Assembly (NCBI GenBank): GCA_019313765.1
Contig: JAFDAP010000034.1
Span: 1 to 10,224 of the forward strand
Direction of reading: 5' to 3'
Source: Deltaproteobacteria bacterium
Lineage (GTDB): Bacteria > Desulfobacterota > DSM-4660 > Desulfatiglandales > Desulfatiglandaceae
Length of the DNA stretch: 10,224 bases
Numbering within the stretch: position 1 is the first letter of the stretch; every line of letters starts with the position of its first letter. This document shows, piece by piece, positions 8,083 to 10,224 of the stretch. The notes beneath the pieces are model-generated. The model did not search any database and had not been told where the DNA came from. It saw only the letters and a list, made by a program, of their open reading frames with translations. Both the position numbers and the translations under genes were made by a program.

Positions 8083-8438
8083 ACGTCTCGGAATTTCTAT
8101 CAGGCCACGGGGGGAAGAATAAAGCTGTTTTCAAGGCATTAGCTTTTGCCTCAGGCATGGAATAATGGAATGCTGGCCTCCGGCTCGTAGATCCTCCGGC
8201 TCGGAGAGAATATTGGAATGTTGGGTTTAATAAGGAATTTTCCAAATAACCCAGTGTTCCATTTTCCCAAAACCCCTGGCCCAGACCGACCGTTTGCTCA
8301 TCGTTTTCGTTTTACAATGGCTAAATTTTACAATGCGGCCAACAATATTCTAAACCAAATTATGTCGCACCAGGGCGGGCCATTATTCCATCATTCCAAT
8401 ATTCCAATTGCGGAGCGAAGCGGAGCCAAGTTATTCCT
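8083..8438. repeat. Intergenic mosaic of inverted and direct repeats between ftsY and the thioesterase gene
   Basis: 356 nt without a credible gene. ATGGAATAATG (8157-8167) is perfectly inverted at 8381-8391, and GAATATTGGAATG (8208-8220) is perfectly inverted at 8392-8404, so both right-hand arms abut. Between the left arms CCTCCGGCTCG is repeated directly (8177-8187 and 8193-8203). GGAATGTTGGGTT (8215-8227) can also pair locally with AACCCAGTGTTCC (8248-8260), with three G-U pairs. TTTTACAATG occurs twice (8310-8319, 8326-8335). Short competing stems at 8121-8157 follow ftsY but none makes a convincing terminator. CGGAGCGAAGCGGAG (8411-8425) leads into the next gene's ribosome binding region. 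It resembles a dispersed palindromic element; function unknown. Confidence 0.65.
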
Positions 8439-8861
8439 ATGACACAAAACATTGTTGAACGAAAAATCATGTGGGGTGACCTGGATTCTTTGGGCATCGT
8501 CTTTTATCCCAGGTATTACGAATGGATCGATGCCTGCGGTCATCTCTTTTTTGAATTGATCAACCTGACCATCGGGGACCTGTGGCGTGACAGAAAAATC
8601 CAGTTTGGCCTGGTTGAGACATCCTGCCGCTATTTCAAGCCCGGAAAATACCACCAGAAAATCCGCATTATCACCAATATTGATGCCTTGAATGAAAAGA
8701 CCGTGGTTCTGAAACACACCATCCGCGATTCAAAAGACGATATTCTTCTCCTCGAAGGACTCGAAAAAAGGATCTGCCTGGACGTGTCCGACCCGGAAAA
8801 CTTCCGGGCCATGGATATCCCAAAGGATATTTATGGTGTGCTGAAGGATAACTGCTCTTAA
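8439..8861 (+). CDS. Acyl-CoA thioesterase of the 4HBT hotdog family
   Basis: A 140-residue single hotdog-fold protein of the 4-hydroxybenzoyl-CoA thioesterase/YbgC type, which hydrolyses acyl- or aroyl-CoA thioesters in the cytoplasm. The N-terminal active-site signature is clear: WGDLDSLGIVFYPRYYEW at 12-29. D16 sits at the place of the catalytic aspartate (Asp17) of the Pseudomonas 4-hydroxybenzoyl-CoA thioesterase, which I recall as having a closely similar GD.D..GIV.YP.Y motif. The central helix follows (about 23-40), then the strands of the sheet, and the length matches the family. The Shine-Dalgarno is weak: GGAG at 8422-8425 lies 13 nt before the ATG and belongs to the upstream repeat. 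The gene ends 11 nt before the convergent radical SAM gene; a small perfect palindrome, GAGCATGCTC (8865-8874), covers the junction. The substrate cannot be read from the sequence; an aromatic acyl-CoA is plausible in an anaerobe, but short fatty acyl-CoAs are equally possible. Confidence 0.88.
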   Translation: MTQNIVERKIMWGDLDSLGIVFYPRYYEWIDACGHLFFELINLTIGDLWRDRKIQFGLVETSCRYFKPGKYHQKIRIITNIDALNEKTVVLKHTIRDSKDDILLLEGLEKRICLDVSDPENFRAMDIPKDIYGVLKDNCS

Positions 8862-8872
8862 AACGAGCATGC

Positions 8873-9769
8873 TCAAAGCGCCCGCATCCACTCCGGCCTG
8901 AGGCCTATTTCACCCCGAAGGGCAGCATCAATCTGGTCGAGGGCATCCTGCTTTCCCTTGGGAAGCCTGGCCTTTATGGGCAGGTAGTTGGAGGCATGGT
9001 TGGAGAAGAAAAGGCCCCTGCTCAGATTGGTGTTCGCGATCATCTCCCTCAGTTCCTGGAGCAGCTCCCTTTCGTCCAAAAGCACGAAACGGCCGCTTGT
9101 ATAATCATCATGAAGCGGGGTGCCGGAGATGAGCATTACGGTCAAGGCACCCACATAATTTGGATCCATGGCGCTGAGGAGTTCACCCGTGGCCCTGGCA
9201 TGCTGAAACGACCTTTCCCGCCCTGCAATACCAAGTAAGACTGTTACGGAAAGCTTGATACCGGCCTTCCGTACTTTTCTTCCCATTTTAATCAGATTCT
9301 CTGCGCTGGTCCCTTTGTGAATCTCCTTAAGCAGGTCCGGGTCCCCGGTCTCTACGCCAAGATAAAGGATTCCGAGCCCGTTTTCCTTAAGCTCGATAAG
9401 CTCCTCCGGGGACTTCATCCTGATACTTTTGGCATTGGCATAGGCCCCTACCCTTCTTACCCAGGGAATATGCTCCCTGATCCTGTCAAGAATCCACATG
9501 AGCCTTTTCTGGGGGATAATCAGGGCATCGCCGTCCATCAAAAATACCCTGTCCTGCCGCTTCATATATCTGGCGGCAAAAAGGATGTCGCTCAGTATGA
9601 TCTTTTCATCCTTGATCCTGAATCTCTTACCCGTGTAAGTGCCGCAAAAGGTGCACTTGTTATGGGAACATCCCACGGACACCTGCAGCAATATACTGTA
9701 CGCCTCGCTGGGCGGCCTTATGCAATTCCCCTCATAGTGCATGCCTTCATCTTCAACTGCGCATTCCAT
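8873..9769 (-). CDS. Radical SAM protein with a CX4CX2C cluster motif
   Basis: A 298-residue radical SAM enzyme of the Elp3/MiaB-like fold class (COG1032-type). It would bind a [4Fe-4S] cluster and cleave S-adenosylmethionine to a radical; the substrate is unknown. The cluster cysteines are C34, C39 and C42 in VGCSHNKCTFCG, a CX4CX2C spacing rather than the usual CX3CX2C. LYLGVETGDPDLL (mid-protein) is the typical SAM-contacting strand of these proteins, and SNHASNY (256-262) near the C-terminus looks like a conserved family signature. There is no B12-binding, TRAM or SPASM domain and no signal peptide. The ATG at 9769 is favoured by AGGAGAG (9777-9783) 7 nt upstream; a second ATG nine codons later (MHYEGN) has only a weak site. 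It stands alone behind its own promoter, so neighbours give no clue to substrate. Confidence 0.87.
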   Translation of the reverse strand: MECAVEDEGMHYEGNCIRPPSEAYSILLQVSVGCSHNKCTFCGTYTGKRFRIKDEKIILSDILFAARYMKRQDRVFLMDGDALIIPQKRLMWILDRIREHIPWVRRVGAYANAKSIRMKSPEELIELKENGLGILYLGVETGDPDLLKEIHKGTSAENLIKMGRKVRKAGIKLSVTVLLGIAGRERSFQHARATGELLSAMDPNYVGALTVMLISGTPLHDDYTSGRFVLLDERELLQELREMIANTNLSRGLFFSNHASNYLPIKARLPKGKQDALDQIDAALRGEIGLRPEWMRAL

Positions 9770-9832
9770 ATATCTTCTCTCCTGTCAGATCATATTTCAA
9801 TTCATATCCAGTCTGTGCTGTGTATACCTTAA

Positions 9833-9860
9833 ATTCTAATCCTCATAAAGAAAAAGTCAA
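9833..9860 (-). promoter_or_regulatory. Sigma70-type promoter of the radical SAM gene
   Basis: On the minus strand TTGACT (9855-9860) is followed after 16 nt by TAGAAT (9833-9838). Transcription would start near 9826, giving a leader of about 57 nt that ends with the AGGAGAG ribosome binding site. Confidence 0.5.
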
Positions 9861-9956
9861 ATGCCCCCTCTATATTCAATGTGTGTAAAGTTGGCCCTTG
9901 ACATAAGACGTTTTGTCACCAAACTCATTATCTCTTTGCTGGCAACAGATGTGGGT

Positions 9957-10116
9957 CTAGGAGGCTGTCGGAAAACGTCCATCTGCTACGTTATCCTCAT
10001 CCCTCGTCACTGCGCCGTACGTTTATGTACGCCTCATTCCTCAGGATTTCGCGCGCCTTGCATCTGAACATTTTCCATCAGCCTCCAAATTATCAGGTTC
10101 TCCGACAGGCTCCTAG
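9957..10116. mobile_element. 160-bp inverted-repeat (MITE-like) element
   Basis: The left end CTAGGAGGCTGTCGGAAAA (9957-9975) and the right end TTCTCCGACAGGCTCCTAG (10098-10116) are inverted copies matching at 17 of 19 positions. A third copy of the arm, ACATTTTCCATCAGCCTCC (10068-10086), is inverted relative to 9960-9978 (16 of 19). The centre holds a smaller palindrome, CGTAC-GTTTAT-GTACG (about 10016-10031). No transposase or credible protein is encoded inside. CTAG at both outer edges could be a 4-bp target duplication (it fits the YTAR target of IS5-type elements) or simply part of the repeat. Small size, terminal inverted repeats and non-coding interior suggest a non-autonomous element or a large REP-like palindrome; which one cannot be decided here. 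Confidence 0.6.
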
Positions 10117-10118
10117 GC

Positions 10119-10159
10119 TGCCTTTTATTCTTGCCAATTTCCAGCAAGAATAAAAGGCA
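10119..10159. repeat. Perfect 16-bp hairpin
   Basis: TGCCTTTTATTCTTGC (10119-10134) and GCAAGAATAAAAGGCA (10144-10159) are perfectly complementary around a 9-nt loop. It starts two bases after the inverted-repeat element. TAGTTTT follows on the plus strand, so a terminator for an upstream plus-strand transcript is conceivable, but no gene on that strand leads into it; on the minus strand no T tract follows. Confidence 0.6.
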
Positions 10160-10166
10160 TAGTTTT

Positions 10167-10198
10167 CTGGACAGCATGTCATTTTTCATGTTATCCAG
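10167..10198. repeat. Second, imperfect hairpin
   Basis: CTGGACAGCATG (10167-10178) pairs with CATGTTATCCAG (10187-10198) around an 8-nt T-rich loop, with one mismatch and one G-U pair. It lies 7 nt after the perfect hairpin. The gene it may belong to lies outside the window. Confidence 0.4.
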
Positions 10199-10224
10199 CT
10201 AAAAAGCTACAAATCTTGAAGCAT

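Noticed and set aside
8045..8245. 66-codon minus-strand open frame overlapping the ftsY end
   Set aside because: It is antisense to ftsY and made of translated repeat sequence.
8218..8442. 74-codon plus-strand open frame ending at the thioesterase start (4-nt overlap)
   Set aside because: The overlap looks operon-like, but the frame runs through the inverted repeats, has no ribosome binding site and has no recognisable domain.
9861..10067. 68-codon plus-strand open frame
   Set aside because: It spans into the inverted-repeat element and has no ribosome binding site or family signature.
10119..10198. Integron attC site or CRISPR repeat
   Set aside because: The hairpins lack the R and L box consensus of attC, and no regularly spaced direct repeats with spacers are present.

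Overview
The window looks like chromosomal DNA of a Gram-negative anaerobe, most probably a deltaproteobacterium (Desulfobacterota, Desulfobacterales-like). That placement is an inference. It rests on the gene mix (an L-2-hydroxyglutarate-type FAD oxidoreductase, an exported double-LysM protein, Smc, a short FtsY, a hotdog thioesterase and a radical SAM protein), on moderate GC, and on intergenic DNA rich in palindromic repeats. No rRNA, tRNA, CRISPR array, prophage or transposase gene was seen.

Layout. Positions 37-2980 hold a two-gene minus-strand unit: an exported LysM protein followed 13 nt later by lhgO, which must use a TTG start. A divergent intergenic region (2981-3367) carries a compact direct/inverted repeat cluster and a good sigma70-type promoter for smc. 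smc (3368-6973) and ftsY (7135-8082) follow on the plus strand, separated by a likely intrinsic terminator. The 356-nt gap 8083-8438 is a mosaic of inverted repeats that runs up to the start of a 4HBT thioesterase gene (8439-8861). That gene converges, with an 11-nt gap, on a minus-strand radical SAM gene (8873-9769) that has its own promoter and strong Shine-Dalgarno. The last 390 nt are non-coding and hold a 160-bp inverted-repeat element (9957-10116) followed directly by two hairpins.

How the genes work together. Smc and FtsY are housekeeping proteins, for chromosome condensation/segregation and for co-translational membrane targeting; their adjacency is known from other bacteria. The remaining genes do not form an obvious pathway. 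I see no clear new defence or mobile system. The most unusual items are a previously unremarked fourfold degenerate repeat in the C-terminal half of the LysM protein, the palindromic element near the right end, and the CX4CX2C iron-sulfur motif of the radical SAM protein.
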